From contig NZ_JASCXN010000001.1 in assembly GCF_030010625.1 (NCBI RefSeq), positions 62,001 through 126,000 on the forward strand: 64,000 nt of DNA, read 5' to 3'. The DNA is from Streptomyces sp. CC208A. GTDB lineage: Bacteria > Actinomycetota > Actinomycetes > Streptomycetales > Streptomycetaceae. Below, piece after piece: positions 8,500-16,772 of the stretch; position 1 is the stretch's first letter; each line of letters begins with the position of its first letter. Both the position numbers and the translations under genes were made by a program. The notes below the pieces were generated by a model. The model was not told the DNA's origin, did not search any database, and saw only the letters and a program-made list of their open reading frames with translations.

Positions 8500-8522
8500 C
8501 TGTCGGTGTGCGGGGCTAGGCT
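8500..8522 (+). promoter_or_regulatory. RecA-NDp-like promoter of the MBL-fold gene
   Basis: CTGTCGGTG (8500-8508), exactly 8 bases, then TAGGCT (8517-8522). Every defined position of TGTCRGTG-N8-TANNNT is matched. The -10 box ends 6 bases before the ATG at 8529, which predicts leaderless translation. The same layout is seen at ogt and uvrB. Confidence 0.65.
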
Positions 8523-8528
8523 GAGGCC

Positions 8529-9185
8529 ATGACGTACAGCGGAGCGGTGAGGGTGGGCGGTCCGGCCGACGTCCACGAGCTGAAGGACCTGATGATCTCC
8601 AAGGTCGCCGTCGGCCCGATGGACAACAACGCGTATCTGCTGCGCTGCCGGGCCACCGGCGAGCAGCTGCTGATCGACGCGGCCAACGACGCGGAGACCC
8701 TGCTCACGCTGATCGGTGACGACGGCATCGCCGCCGTCGTCACCACCCACCGGCACGGCGACCACTGGCAGGCCCTGGCCGAGGTGGTCGCCGCCACCGG
8801 CGCCACCACGTACGCGGGCGCGTACGACGCGGAGGGCATCCCGGTCGCCACCGACGTCCTCGTGGAGGACGGCGACACGATCCGCGTGGGCGAGGTCGAG
8901 CTCACCGCCCGACACCTCGTCGGCCACACCCCGGGCTCGATCGCCCTGGTCTACGACGACCCGCACGGCCACCCCCACCTCTTCACCGGCGACTGCCTCT
9001 TCCCCGGCGGCATCGGCAACACCTGGAAGGACCCGGAGGCCTTCGCGAGCCTCCTGAGGGACGTGGAGACCAAGCTCTTCGCCGCACTGCCGGACGAGAC
9101 CTGGGTCTACCCCGGCCACGGCAAGGACACCACGCTCGGTGACGAGCGCCCCCACCTTCCGGAGTGGCGCGAGCGCGGCTGGTGA
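8529..9185 (+). CDS. MBL-fold metallo-hydrolase (glyoxalase II-like)
   Basis: 218 residues covering one metallo-beta-lactamase domain. The metal motif T-H-R-H-G-D-H places His74, His76, Asp78 and His79; GHTPGS supplies the third ligand region, FTGDCLFPGGIGNT the bridging Asp, and YPGHGKDT the last His. This set is typical of hydroxyacylglutathione-hydrolase-like enzymes, which in actinobacteria would act on mycothiol or other thioesters; the actual substrate is unknown. It stands between a mycothiol-enzyme-like gene and a transporter with about 45 and 90 bases of spacing, so it is probably its own unit under the promoter just upstream. A weak hairpin follows at about 9202-9226. Confidence 0.92.
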   Translation: MTYSGAVRVGGPADVHELKDLMISKVAVGPMDNNAYLLRCRATGEQLLIDAANDAETLLTLIGDDGIAAVVTTHRHGDHWQALAEVVAATGATTYAGAYDAEGIPVATDVLVEDGDTIRVGEVELTARHLVGHTPGSIALVYDDPHGHPHLFTGDCLFPGGIGNTWKDPEAFASLLRDVETKLFAALPDETWVYPGHGKDTTLGDERPHLPEWRERGW

Positions 9186-9274
9186 GCCGCCCGGTGCCGA
9201 AGCGCCCCCGGTGACTCCGGGGACGCTCCCGTACGCCCCCGTAACCCGGAGGGCGGACGGGTAGTTGGCGGCAC

Positions 9275-10612
9275 ATGCACCCCAGTCACACTCCGTCGCC
9301 GACGGCGGCCGGTCCCGGGCCCTCCATGCCCCGGCTCGCCGCCGCCTCGCTCGTCGGCACCGCCATCGAGTTCTTCGACTTCTTCGTCTACGGGACGGCC
9401 GCCGCCCTCGTCCTCGGGCCGCTCTTCTTCCCGACCTTCTCCCCGCTCGCCGGAACCCTCGCCGCCTTCGGCACCTTCGCGATCGGCTTCCTCTCCCGCC
9501 CCATGGGCTCGGTCCTCTTCGGGCACATCGGGGACCGGCACGGGCGCCGGCCGGTGCTCTTCGCCTCCCTGCTGCTGACCGGCTGCGCCACCGTCGCCGT
9601 CGGCTGCGTCCCCACGTACGACGCGATCGGCGTCGCCGCTCCCCTGCTGCTGCTCCTGCTGCGCTTCCTCCAGGGGCTCGGCCTCGGCGGCGAGTGGGGC
9701 GGGGCCGTCCTGCTGACCGCCGAGCACGCCCCGCCGCACCGCCGGGCGCTGTGGGCGAGCTTCCCGCAGATCGGCCCGGCGGTCGGCTTCCTCCTCGCGA
9801 ACGGGGTGATGCTGGCGCTCACCGCAGGCCTGAGCGACGCCGCCTTCCGGTCCTGGGGCTGGCGGGTGCCGTTCTGGGCAGCGGGTCTGCTCGCCGCCGT
9901 CGGACTGCTGCTGCGCTCCTCGCTCGCGGAGACCCCGCAGTTCGAGGAGCTGTCCGCCACCGGGCGGCGGGCGAGCGCCCCGCTCGCCGAGGTCGCGCGC
10001 GACCACTGGCGGCTCGTGCTCCTGACCGCCGGGGCGCTCGCGGTGGGGTACGCGATCTTCTACACGGTCTCCACCTGGGCACTGGCCTACGGCACCGAAC
10101 GGCTCGGGCTGAGCAGCACGGTGATGCTGGTCTGCGTGATGGCGGCGGTGGCGGTGAAGGGCGCCGCGACGCCCTTCGTGGCCCTCTTGGGCGACCGCTG
10201 GGGACGGCGGCCGCTCTGCCTGGCCGGCTGCGCGGGGGCCGCGCTGTGGATGTTCCCGATGGTGGCGCTGCTGCACACCGGGCAGCCGCTGCTGATGTTC
10301 CTGGGCTTCCTGGGGGCGATGCTCGCCTTCATCACCATGTTCGCGGTGGTCGCCGCGTACCTGCCGGAGCTGTACGAGCCCCGGGTCCGCTGCACCGGCG
10401 CGGCGGTCGGCTACAACCTGGCGGGGGTGCTCGGCGGGGCGCTGACGCCCATCGTGGCCACGGCGCTCTCGGACGGCGGCTCGGGCCCGCCCTGGGGCGT
10501 CGCCGCCTATCTGACCGTGGTGGCCCTGGTGAGCCTGGGCTGCTTCGCCCTCCTCCCGGAGACCCTTCCGGACCACCGCCCCGAGAAGGCGGTCGAGGGC
10601 GCGCCCGCCTGA
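9275..10612 (+). CDS. MFS transporter of the metabolite:H+ symporter (MHS) family
   Basis: 445 residues with about 12 membrane helices. The start of helix 1, GTAIEFFDFFVYGTAAAL, and the loop GHIGDRHGRRPVL are signatures of the MHS family (shikimate, proline/betaine, citrate and alpha-ketoglutarate symporters), and LLRFLQGLGLGGEWGGAVL is the matching helix-4 motif. It would import a small organic acid or zwitterion with protons at the cytoplasmic membrane; the substrate cannot be told. An alternative start at the downstream Met (MPRLAAAS) would remove a 17-residue non-conserved lead. It converges on terC with 27 bases between them. Confidence 0.92.
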   Translation: MHPSHTPSPTAAGPGPSMPRLAAASLVGTAIEFFDFFVYGTAAALVLGPLFFPTFSPLAGTLAAFGTFAIGFLSRPMGSVLFGHIGDRHGRRPVLFASLLLTGCATVAVGCVPTYDAIGVAAPLLLLLLRFLQGLGLGGEWGGAVLLTAEHAPPHRRALWASFPQIGPAVGFLLANGVMLALTAGLSDAAFRSWGWRVPFWAAGLLAAVGLLLRSSLAETPQFEELSATGRRASAPLAEVARDHWRLVLLTAGALAVGYAIFYTVSTWALAYGTERLGLSSTVMLVCVMAAVAVKGAATPFVALLGDRWGRRPLCLAGCAGAALWMFPMVALLHTGQPLLMFLGFLGAMLAFITMFAVVAAYLPELYEPRVRCTGAAVGYNLAGVLGGALTPIVATALSDGGSGPPWGVAAYLTVVALVSLGCFALLPETLPDHRPEKAVEGAPA

Positions 10613-10639
10613 CCGGCGCGCCCGCCGCCACTCGGGGGT

Positions 10640-11632
10640 TCAGCCCTCGACGCCGGCCTTCTCGGCGGCCTTCTCCGGCTGTTCCCCGGCGGCCTGCTTC
10701 CTGGAGGCGATCAGGCTGGTGACGGTGGTGACGACCAGGACACCGCAGATGACCGAGAGGGAGAACAGGATGGAGATCTCGGGGACGTGGACCCCGGACT
10801 CGTGGAGGGCGTGCAGCACCAGCTTGACGCCGATGAAGCCGAGGATCACCGACAGGCCGTAGCTGAGGTGGACCAGCTTCTTGAGCAGGCCGCCGATGAG
10901 GAAGTACAGCTGGCGCAGGCCCATGAGGGCGAAGGCGTTGGCGGTGAAGACGATGTACGGGTCCTGGGTGAGGCCGAAGATCGCCGGGATGGAGTCGAGG
11001 GCGAAGAGGATGTCGGTGGTGCCGATGGCGAGCATGACGACCATCAGCGGCGTCATGACGCGCTTCCCGCCGGCCCGGATGAAGAGCTTGGTGCCGTGGT
11101 AGCGGTCGGCGACGCCGAACTTCTTCTCGACGGACCTGAGGAGGCGGTTCTCCTCGAACTCGTCCTCCTCCTCGCCGGAGCGCGCCTCCTGGATGAGCTT
11201 CCAGGCCGTGTAGATCAGGAACGCGCCGAAGAGGTAGAAGACCCAGGAGAAGCTGGCGATGATCGCGGCGCCGGCGGCGATGAAGACCGCGCGGAGCACC
11301 AGGGCGATGAGGACGCCGATGAGCAGCACGCGCTGCTGCAGGTGGGAGGGGACCGCGAACTTCGCCATGATCAGGACGAAGACGAAGAGGTTGTCGACAC
11401 TGAGCGACTTCTCGGTGAGGTAGCCGGCGAAGAACTCGCCCGCCGCCCGGCCCTCACCGAAGACCATCAGGCCGACGCCGAAGAGCACGGCGAGGACGAT
11501 CCAGACGACGGTCCAGATCCCGGCCTCCTTGACCGACACGTCGTGGGGCTTGCGCCCGATGAGGAAGTCGGCCCCGATCAGGGCGCACAGACCGAGAACG
11601 GTCAGCACCCACAGGGTCATCGATACGTCCAC
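10640..11632 (-). CDS. terC: TerC/Alx-family integral membrane protein (probable Mn2+ exporter)
   Basis: 330 residues with about nine membrane helices. Family marks are FFAGYLTEKSLSVDNLFVF with acidic residues in the membrane, and AIGTTDILFALDSIPAIFGLTQD. TerC/Alx proteins have been linked to manganese export and to metalation of exported proteins. I chose the GTG at 11632 because GGAGG stands four bases before it; the ATG at 11620 is too far from that site. The leader carries a yybP-ykoY riboswitch whose 3' P1 arm is complementary to this ribosome binding site. The C-terminal tail is charged and cytoplasmic. The TerD-fusion gene lies upstream on the same strand about 230 bases away, so a Ter-type stress context is likely. 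Confidence 0.93.
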   Translation of the reverse strand: MDVSMTLWVLTVLGLCALIGADFLIGRKPHDVSVKEAGIWTVVWIVLAVLFGVGLMVFGEGRAAGEFFAGYLTEKSLSVDNLFVFVLIMAKFAVPSHLQQRVLLIGVLIALVLRAVFIAAGAAIIASFSWVFYLFGAFLIYTAWKLIQEARSGEEEDEFEENRLLRSVEKKFGVADRYHGTKLFIRAGGKRVMTPLMVVMLAIGTTDILFALDSIPAIFGLTQDPYIVFTANAFALMGLRQLYFLIGGLLKKLVHLSYGLSVILGFIGVKLVLHALHESGVHVPEISILFSLSVICGVLVVTTVTSLIASRKQAAGEQPEKAAEKAGVEG

Positions 11633-11676
11633 TGCGCCTCCGGCGTCGTACGGCTGCTGATCAGCCTCGTCACTGC

Positions 11677-11792
11677 CGGAGGTCTCTTCCACCCGGGCCG
11701 CGCACACGGCCGACGGGCCGACGCCCCGGGACCGGATGTCCTTGATCCGTCCGTATTGACGGGTACGCCGCGCACGGGAGTACTCCCCTCCG
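11677..11792 (-). promoter_or_regulatory. yybP-ykoY (manganese) riboswitch in the terC leader
   Basis: Reading the minus strand, helix P1 is CGGAGG (11787-11792) with CCTCCG (11677-11682). The conserved loop blocks follow in the right order: GGGGAGTA (11781-11788), GTCAATACG (11752-11760) and GGAAGAGACC (11681-11690). These are the hallmark nucleotides of the RF00080 Mn2+ sensor, and terC/alx genes are among its classical targets. No terminator follows. Instead the 3' P1 arm, extended to CCTCCGGC (11675-11682), is an exact complement of GCCGGAGG at the terC ribosome binding site (11637-11644). P1 formation and ribosome-site blocking therefore exclude each other, which predicts translation when Mn2+ is bound. 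Confidence 0.9.
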
Positions 11793-11861
11793 TGCCGGAA
11801 ACCCTACCCGAAGAACCAAGGGCAGGTAAAGAAAAAGGCAAAGAAAGATCAAAAGACCAGG

Positions 11862-13742
11862 TCAGCCGAGGTTTCGCCGACGGGCCTCCGCGACCTGTCC
11901 GAGGACCTGCCACAGCACCGCGCTGCCCGGCGGCACCGTCGGCGGCTCGTAGGTCCATGCGTGGCCGACCCAGGGGTCGGCGAGGTGGTCGTCGGGGACG
12001 GGCGTGAGCCGGAGCAGCGAGCGCCACAGCGGGTCCAGCACCGGCCCGTACGCGGCGGCGTCCGCCCGGTCCGCGACCATCAGGAGGTGAACGCCGACGG
12101 AGGGGCCCTCGTCGGCGAGGTAGCGGAGCCGGTTGACGGCCCGGTCGTCGAAGCCGTGCGGGAAGTCGTGGACGACGAGCAGCTGCCGGGCCGGGTCGAA
12201 ACCGGGCGGCAGGTCCTCGGAGGCGTCACCGCGCAGCGCCATCTGGAGCAGGTCCACCCGCTCGGTGAGCTGGGTGAGGGCGGCGGTGACACCGGCCGCG
12301 CCCCGGGCCGGCGGGGTGGCCAGGACACCGGTCTCGACGAGCGGCGCGAAGGCGGCGGCCCCGCTGTCGGCCGGGTCGAGGACGTGGACGGCGAGGGTCC
12401 CGGCGGGGTGGGTGGCGAGCAGCCGGGCGGTGTGCGCGACGGCGCTGTCCAGGGCGAGTCGGCGCAGCTCGGCCTCGTCGAGCAGTCCGGCCGCCGAGGC
12501 CCGGCCGCGCCCCGAGTCCACCCACAGGCCCCGCTCCAGCGGGAGCCGGACGAGGAAGGGGATCCTGAGGCCGGGCCGCTCGGGGAGGTGGAGGTCGCCG
12601 AGGCGGACCGCCATCGGGGGCTCCTCCGGGGCCCGGTGGGCGTGCCAGACGGGGTTGTCCCAGCGGGCGTAGGCGGGGGGCAGGGCGGGTTCGACGACCT
12701 CGGACTCGGCGGTGAGCTGCGCGAGGTCCCGGTCGAAGACCTCCTGGGCGCGGGACATCAGCTCCTCGTGGTGGGCGTGGGCGGCGGCCCGGGCTGCGTC
12801 GCCGGAGGTGCCGGAGCGGGTGGCCGGGTCGGCGAGCACCTGGTCGATCGCGCGGTCGAGGCGGTGGTCGGCGAAGTCGCGGGCGCTGCGGTAGGCGGCG
12901 GCGCTCCGGGCCAGGTCCTCGAACATGCCCCACACCTGGTTGTAGAGCCGCTCGTCCATGGTCCAGCCGGTGGCGTCCCCGGCGACGGGCGCCGGACGCG
13001 CCTCGGGGTCCGTCGCCGACGGCGGAGGCGGTGCGGCTCCGGTGCCGGCGGCCGGAGTGGGCGCGGACGCGGCGGGCGGCGGGCCCGTGCGGCGGCCGGG
13101 GTGGGCGTAGCTGATGGTGGTGGCGGACGAGGAAGAGGGCGCGGGGTCGGCCGGGGCGGTCTCGGGGACCAGGGGCGGCGGCGCCGGGAGGCCGGCGGGG
13201 GCGGCCGCGTCGAGGACGGCGGCGGCGAGCTCGGCGGCGGCCGGTGCGCCCTGGTCGGCGAGGAGGTCGGCGAGCCCGCCCTCGTACCCCTGCCCGACGG
13301 CACGGACCTTCCAGGTGCCCTGGCGGCGGTAGAGCTCCAGGGCGACGAGGGCGGACTCCCGGTCGAGGCCGGTGATGGTGTACGTGACGACGGCGGCGCC
13401 CGCCGGGTCGGCGACGGAGACGAAGGGGGCGGCGGCGGTGCCGAAGCGGACCGGTCCGGCCGGGCCCGGCGGCAGGGCGAGGAGAAGGGAGAGCCGGTGG
13501 ACGGTGTCCGGGAGGGCCGCGAGGTCCACGGCGATGCGGTGCTCGGCGGCGGCCTCGCCCGGCACCTCGACCCCGGGCCGCGCGGGGGCGCCGGGGTGGG
13601 CGATCCACTCGGCGTCGGCGACGCGGCCCTGCTCGTCGCCGAGGGTGGCTCCGGCGACGACCGGGTGCCCGGCGGAGACCCTGAGTTCGAGTCGGGTGTC
13701 GGGCAGGGGGTGGTTCTGCCCCCGGACCAGCTCGGCCGTCAT
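11862..13742 (-). CDS. TerD-domain protein with C-terminal FtsK/SpoIIIE-like, apparently P-loop-deficient domain
   Basis: 626 residues. The first 175 or so match TerD, a calcium-binding beta-sandwich of the tellurite and stress Ter systems: ELVRGQNHPLP, then IAVDLAALPDTVHRLSLLLAL and TYTITGLDRESALVALELYRRQGTWKVRAVGQGYEGGL. A Pro/Ala linker follows to about 255. The C-terminal 300 residues resemble an FtsK-type ATPase in layout: IPFLVRLPLERGLWVDSG near 395-410 where Walker A would be, LLVVHDFPHGF near 520-532 like Walker B, and DEGPSVGVHLLMVADR near 545-560 like the FtsK sensor region GRAAGIHLVLATQR. No GK[ST] is present, so it may not hydrolyse ATP. It is followed by terC and preceded by terD, which suggests a Ter membrane-stress complex. 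The FtsK likeness is my reading. Confidence 0.75.
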   Translation of the reverse strand: MTAELVRGQNHPLPDTRLELRVSAGHPVVAGATLGDEQGRVADAEWIAHPGAPARPGVEVPGEAAAEHRIAVDLAALPDTVHRLSLLLALPPGPAGPVRFGTAAAPFVSVADPAGAAVVTYTITGLDRESALVALELYRRQGTWKVRAVGQGYEGGLADLLADQGAPAAAELAAAVLDAAAPAGLPAPPPLVPETAPADPAPSSSSATTISYAHPGRRTGPPPAASAPTPAAGTGAAPPPPSATDPEARPAPVAGDATGWTMDERLYNQVWGMFEDLARSAAAYRSARDFADHRLDRAIDQVLADPATRSGTSGDAARAAAHAHHEELMSRAQEVFDRDLAQLTAESEVVEPALPPAYARWDNPVWHAHRAPEEPPMAVRLGDLHLPERPGLRIPFLVRLPLERGLWVDSGRGRASAAGLLDEAELRRLALDSAVAHTARLLATHPAGTLAVHVLDPADSGAAAFAPLVETGVLATPPARGAAGVTAALTQLTERVDLLQMALRGDASEDLPPGFDPARQLLVVHDFPHGFDDRAVNRLRYLADEGPSVGVHLLMVADRADAAAYGPVLDPLWRSLLRLTPVPDDHLADPWVGHAWTYEPPTVPPGSAVLWQVLGQVAEARRRNLG

Positions 13743-13801
13743 CTGGACTCTGTTCCCCTCGGCGTTTCGGCTCGGTCAGGCGGTGATGCGGTCATGCGGG
13801 A

Positions 13802-13835
13802 CAGCTCCCGGCGGGCCGGTGCCCGTCGGGAGCTG
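13802..13835 (-). terminator. hairpin after terD
   Basis: CAGCTCCCGGCGGGC (13802-13816) pairs over 15 positions, with one G.U, with 13821-13835 around a CGGT loop. It begins about 23 bases after the terD stop and separates terD from the next Ter gene. Confidence 0.6.
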
Positions 13836-13857
13836 CGGTGCTGCGGCGCGGGTCCGC

Positions 13858-14436
13858 CTACAGGTGCGGCAGGATCGCCGGCATCAGGTCCTGGAAGGTG
13901 CGGCCGTTGGCCGGGGTGCCCAGGGCGGTCATCTGCCAGCCGGAGCCGGCCCGGTGCACCTTCGCCATGATCTGCGCGGTGTACTGGCCGCCGCCGTCGA
14001 GGGTGTAGCGCGCCAGCTCCTGGCCGTTCGTCTCGTCGACGAGTCGGCAGAAGGCGTTCTGCACCTCCTGGAAGGTCTGCCCGGTGAAGGAGTTCACCGT
14101 GAAGACGATCTGGTCGATGTGGACGGGCACCCGCTGGAGGTCGACGAGGATGGCCTCGTCGTCGCCGCCCTGGCCCACGCCGCCCACGAGGTTGTCGCCG
14201 GTGTGGCGGACGGAGCCGTCGTCGCTGACCAGGTGGCGGAAGAAGACCACGTCCACCGGCTGCTTCTCGGCGAAGAGCACCGCGGAGGCGTCCAGGTCGA
14301 TCTCACGGGTGCGCGAGCCGAAGAGCCCGCGGCGCGGCGCCGCCTGCCAGCCGAGCCCCATCCTCACCTGGGTGAGGCTGCCCCCGCCCTGCTTCTCCAG
14401 GCTGATGGCCTGCCCCTTGGTCATGTTGACCGTCAC
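13858..14436 (-). CDS. terD: TerD-family tellurium/stress resistance protein
   Basis: 192 residues, the normal length of classical TerD. The GTG at 14436 gives the family start TVNMTKGQAISLEKQGG and follows GAGAGGGG. Family marks include MGLGWQ, the Asp-rich calcium sites IDLDASAVLF and GDDEAILVDLQRVP, NSFTGQTFQEVQNAFCRLVD, and the C-terminal GSGWQMTALGTPANGRTFQDLMPAI. TerD proteins bind Ca2+ in the cytosol or at the membrane and, with TerC, belong to the chemical-stress and phage-resistance Ter network. In streptomycetes several paralogues occur, some affecting development. A hairpin separates it from the following TerD-fusion gene, and uvrB lies upstream on the same strand. Confidence 0.95.
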   Translation of the reverse strand: MTVNMTKGQAISLEKQGGGSLTQVRMGLGWQAAPRRGLFGSRTREIDLDASAVLFAEKQPVDVVFFRHLVSDDGSVRHTGDNLVGGVGQGGDDEAILVDLQRVPVHIDQIVFTVNSFTGQTFQEVQNAFCRLVDETNGQELARYTLDGGGQYTAQIMAKVHRAGSGWQMTALGTPANGRTFQDLMPAILPHL

Positions 14437-14563
14437 GCGCTGCCCCTCTCGTCGTTGTGCCAGCACCCTACGCAGAGCCACCGACAACGTGCCGGGTGCG
14501 GCCCGGTTTTGTGTCGGTCTTGCAACACACCGCGCCCCCTCCGGCACCCCGGGCCCCCTCCGT

Positions 14564-16702
14564 TCACGCCAGTCCCGCCTCCTTCATCTGGCGCAGCTCC
14601 TTCTTGAGTTCGGCGACCTCGTCGCGGAGCCGGGCCGCCACCTCGAACTGCAGCTCGGCCGCCGCGGCGCGCATCCGCTCCGTCATCTCCTCGATGACCC
14701 CGGCCAGTTCGGCGGCCGGCCGGTCGCCGAGCTCCAGCGGCGCGCCGCCCTTGGCGCCCGCCTTGCCGGCCTTCGGGGCGTGCGCGGCGAGCGAGGGCAC
14801 CGGGGACTTGGCGCCCTTGCCGTCCTTCGCCTGCCGGTAGCCGGTGCCGAGCAGCTGCTCGGTGTCGACCTCCTCGCGCGCGATGGTGGCGACGATGTCG
14901 TTGATCTTCTTGCGGAGCGGCTGGGGGTCGATCCCATGCTCCTTGTTGTAGGCGACCTGCTTCTCCCGGCGCCGGTTGGTCTCGTCGATGGCCTGGGCCA
15001 TCGCCGGGGTGATGGTGTCGGCGTACATGTGGACCTGGCCGGAGACGTTCCGCGCGGCGCGGCCGATGGTCTGGATGAGGGAGGTGCCGGAGCGCAGGAA
15101 GCCCTGCTTGTCGGCGTCGAGGATGGCGACGAGGGAGACCTCGGGCAGGTCGAGGCCCTCGCGGAGCAGGTTGATGCCGACCAGGACGTCGTACTCGCCG
15201 GCGCGCAGCTCGCGCAGCAGCTCGATGCGGCGCAGGGTGTCCACGTCGCTGTGGAGGTAGCGCACCTGGATGCCGAGCTCCAGGAAGTAGTCGGTGAGGT
15301 CCTCGGCCATCTTCTTGGTGAGGGTGGTGACGAGGACGCGCTCGTCACGCTCGGTGCGGACCCGGATCTCGTGCACGAGGTCGTCGATCTGGCCCTCGGT
15401 GGGCTTGACGACGACCTCGGGGTCCACCAGGCCGGTGGGGCGGATGATCTGCTCGACGAAGCCGTCGGAGCGGGACAGCTCGTAGGTGCCGGGGGTGGCG
15501 GAGAGGTAGACGGTCTGACCGATCCGCTCCTGGAACTCCTCCCACTTCAGGGGACGGTTGTCGAGGGCGGAGGGGAGCCGGAAGCCGTGGTCGACGAGGG
15601 TCCGCTTGCGGGAGGCGTCGCCCTCGTACATGGCACCGATCTGCGGCACGGTGACGTGCGACTCGTCGATGACGAGGAGGAAGTCCTCGGGGAAGTAGTC
15701 GAGGAGGGTGTTCGGCGGGGAGCCGGGCTCGCGGCCGTCGAAGTGCATCGAGTAGTTCTCGATGCCGGAGCAGGAGCCGATCTGGCGCATCATCTCGATG
15801 TCGTAGGTGGTACGCATCCGGAGCCGCTGGGCCTCCAGCGCCTTCCCCTGCTTCTCCAGCTCCTTCAGGCGCTGGTCGAGCTCGCGCTCGATGTCGTTGA
15901 CGGCCCGCTCCATGCGCTCGGGGCCGGCGACGTAGTGGCTGGCGGGGAAGACGTACAGCTGCTCGTCGTCGCTGATGACCTCGCCGGTGAGCGGGTGGAG
16001 GGTGGAGAGCGCCTCGATCTCGTCGCCGAACATCTCGATGCGGACGGCGAGCTCCTCGTACACGGGGAAGATCTCGATGGTGTCGCCGCGGACCCGGAAG
16101 GTGCCGCGGGTGAAGGCGAGGTCGTTGCGCGTGTACTGGATGTCGACGAAGCGGCGGAGCAGCTGGTCCCGGTCGATCTCGTCGCCGACCTTGAGGGGGA
16201 CCATGCGGTCCACGTACTCCTGCGGGGTGCCGAGGCCGTAGATGCAGGAGACGGAGGCGACCACGACCACGTCCCTGCGGGTGAGCAGGGAGTTGGTGGC
16301 GGAGTGGCGCAGTCGCTCCACCTCCTCGTTGATCGAGGAGTCCTTCTCGATGTAGGTGTCCGACTGCGGGACGTACGCCTCGGGCTGGTAGTAGTCGTAG
16401 TACGAGACGAAGTACTCGACCGCGTTGTGGGGCAGGAGCTCGCGGAACTCGTTCGCCAGCTGGGCGGCCAGGGTCTTGTTCGGCGCCATCACCAGGGTGG
16501 GGCGCTGGAGCTTCTCGATCATCCAGGCCGTGGTGGCCGATTTGCCGGTGCCGGTGGCGCCGAGCAGGACGACGTCCTTCTCGCCCGCGCGGATGCGCCG
16601 GTCCAGCTCGGCGATGGCCGCCGGCTGGTCGCCGCTCGGCTGGTAGGGGGAGACGACCTCGAAGGGCGCCACCGAACGTTCGATCTTTGAAACGGGCCGC
16701 AT
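14564..16702 (-). CDS. uvrB: UvrABC excinuclease subunit B (damage-verifying helicase)
   Basis: 712 residues, normal length. The sequence has Walker [15 protein letters not shown] (near residue 48), the beta-hairpin that clamps the DNA strand ([25 protein letters not shown]), LLVIDESHV (motif II), QTIGRAARN (motif VI), and the C-terminal UvrC-interacting UVR motif [20 protein letters not shown] helix. UvrB verifies the lesion handed over by UvrA and recruits UvrC. The ATG at 16702 gives [27 protein letters not shown] with no ribosome binding site before it; a RecA-NDp-type promoter ends 6 bases upstream, so it is probably leaderless and damage-inducible. Downstream, terD follows on the same strand after about 130 bases. 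Confidence 0.98.
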   Translation of the reverse strand: MRPVSKIERSVAPFEVVSPYQPSGDQPAAIAELDRRIRAGEKDVVLLGATGTGKSATTAWMIEKLQRPTLVMAPNKTLAAQLANEFRELLPHNAVEYFVSYYDYYQPEAYVPQSDTYIEKDSSINEEVERLRHSATNSLLTRRDVVVVASVSCIYGLGTPQEYVDRMVPLKVGDEIDRDQLLRRFVDIQYTRNDLAFTRGTFRVRGDTIEIFPVYEELAVRIEMFGDEIEALSTLHPLTGEVISDDEQLYVFPASHYVAGPERMERAVNDIERELDQRLKELEKQGKALEAQRLRMRTTYDIEMMRQIGSCSGIENYSMHFDGREPGSPPNTLLDYFPEDFLLVIDESHVTVPQIGAMYEGDASRKRTLVDHGFRLPSALDNRPLKWEEFQERIGQTVYLSATPGTYELSRSDGFVEQIIRPTGLVDPEVVVKPTEGQIDDLVHEIRVRTERDERVLVTTLTKKMAEDLTDYFLELGIQVRYLHSDVDTLRRIELLRELRAGEYDVLVGINLLREGLDLPEVSLVAILDADKQGFLRSGTSLIQTIGRAARNVSGQVHMYADTITPAMAQAIDETNRRREKQVAYNKEHGIDPQPLRKKINDIVATIAREEVDTEQLLGTGYRQAKDGKGAKSPVPSLAAHAPKAGKAGAKGGAPLELGDRPAAELAGVIEEMTERMRAAAAELQFEVAARLRDEVAELKKELRQMKEAGLA

Positions 16703-16708
16703 GGGACC

Positions 16709-16731
16709 ACCGTACGACCCGCCACTGACAG
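16709..16731 (-). promoter_or_regulatory. RecA-NDp-type promoter of uvrB
   Basis: Minus-strand CTGTCAGTG (16723-16731), exactly 8 bases, then TACGGT (16709-16714). All defined positions of TGTCRGTG-N8-TANNNT match. In mycobacteria this class is activated by PafBC in the LexA-independent damage response. The -10 box ends 6 bases from the ATG, consistent with a leaderless uvrB mRNA. Confidence 0.8.
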
Positions 16732-16772
16732 TCGGGCGGTGAACGCCGCACGGCGGGGTGCGGCGGGCGGTG

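Noticed and set aside
9202..9226. terminator after the MBL gene
   Set aside because: The hairpin is imperfect and short; mentioned with the gene but not called.
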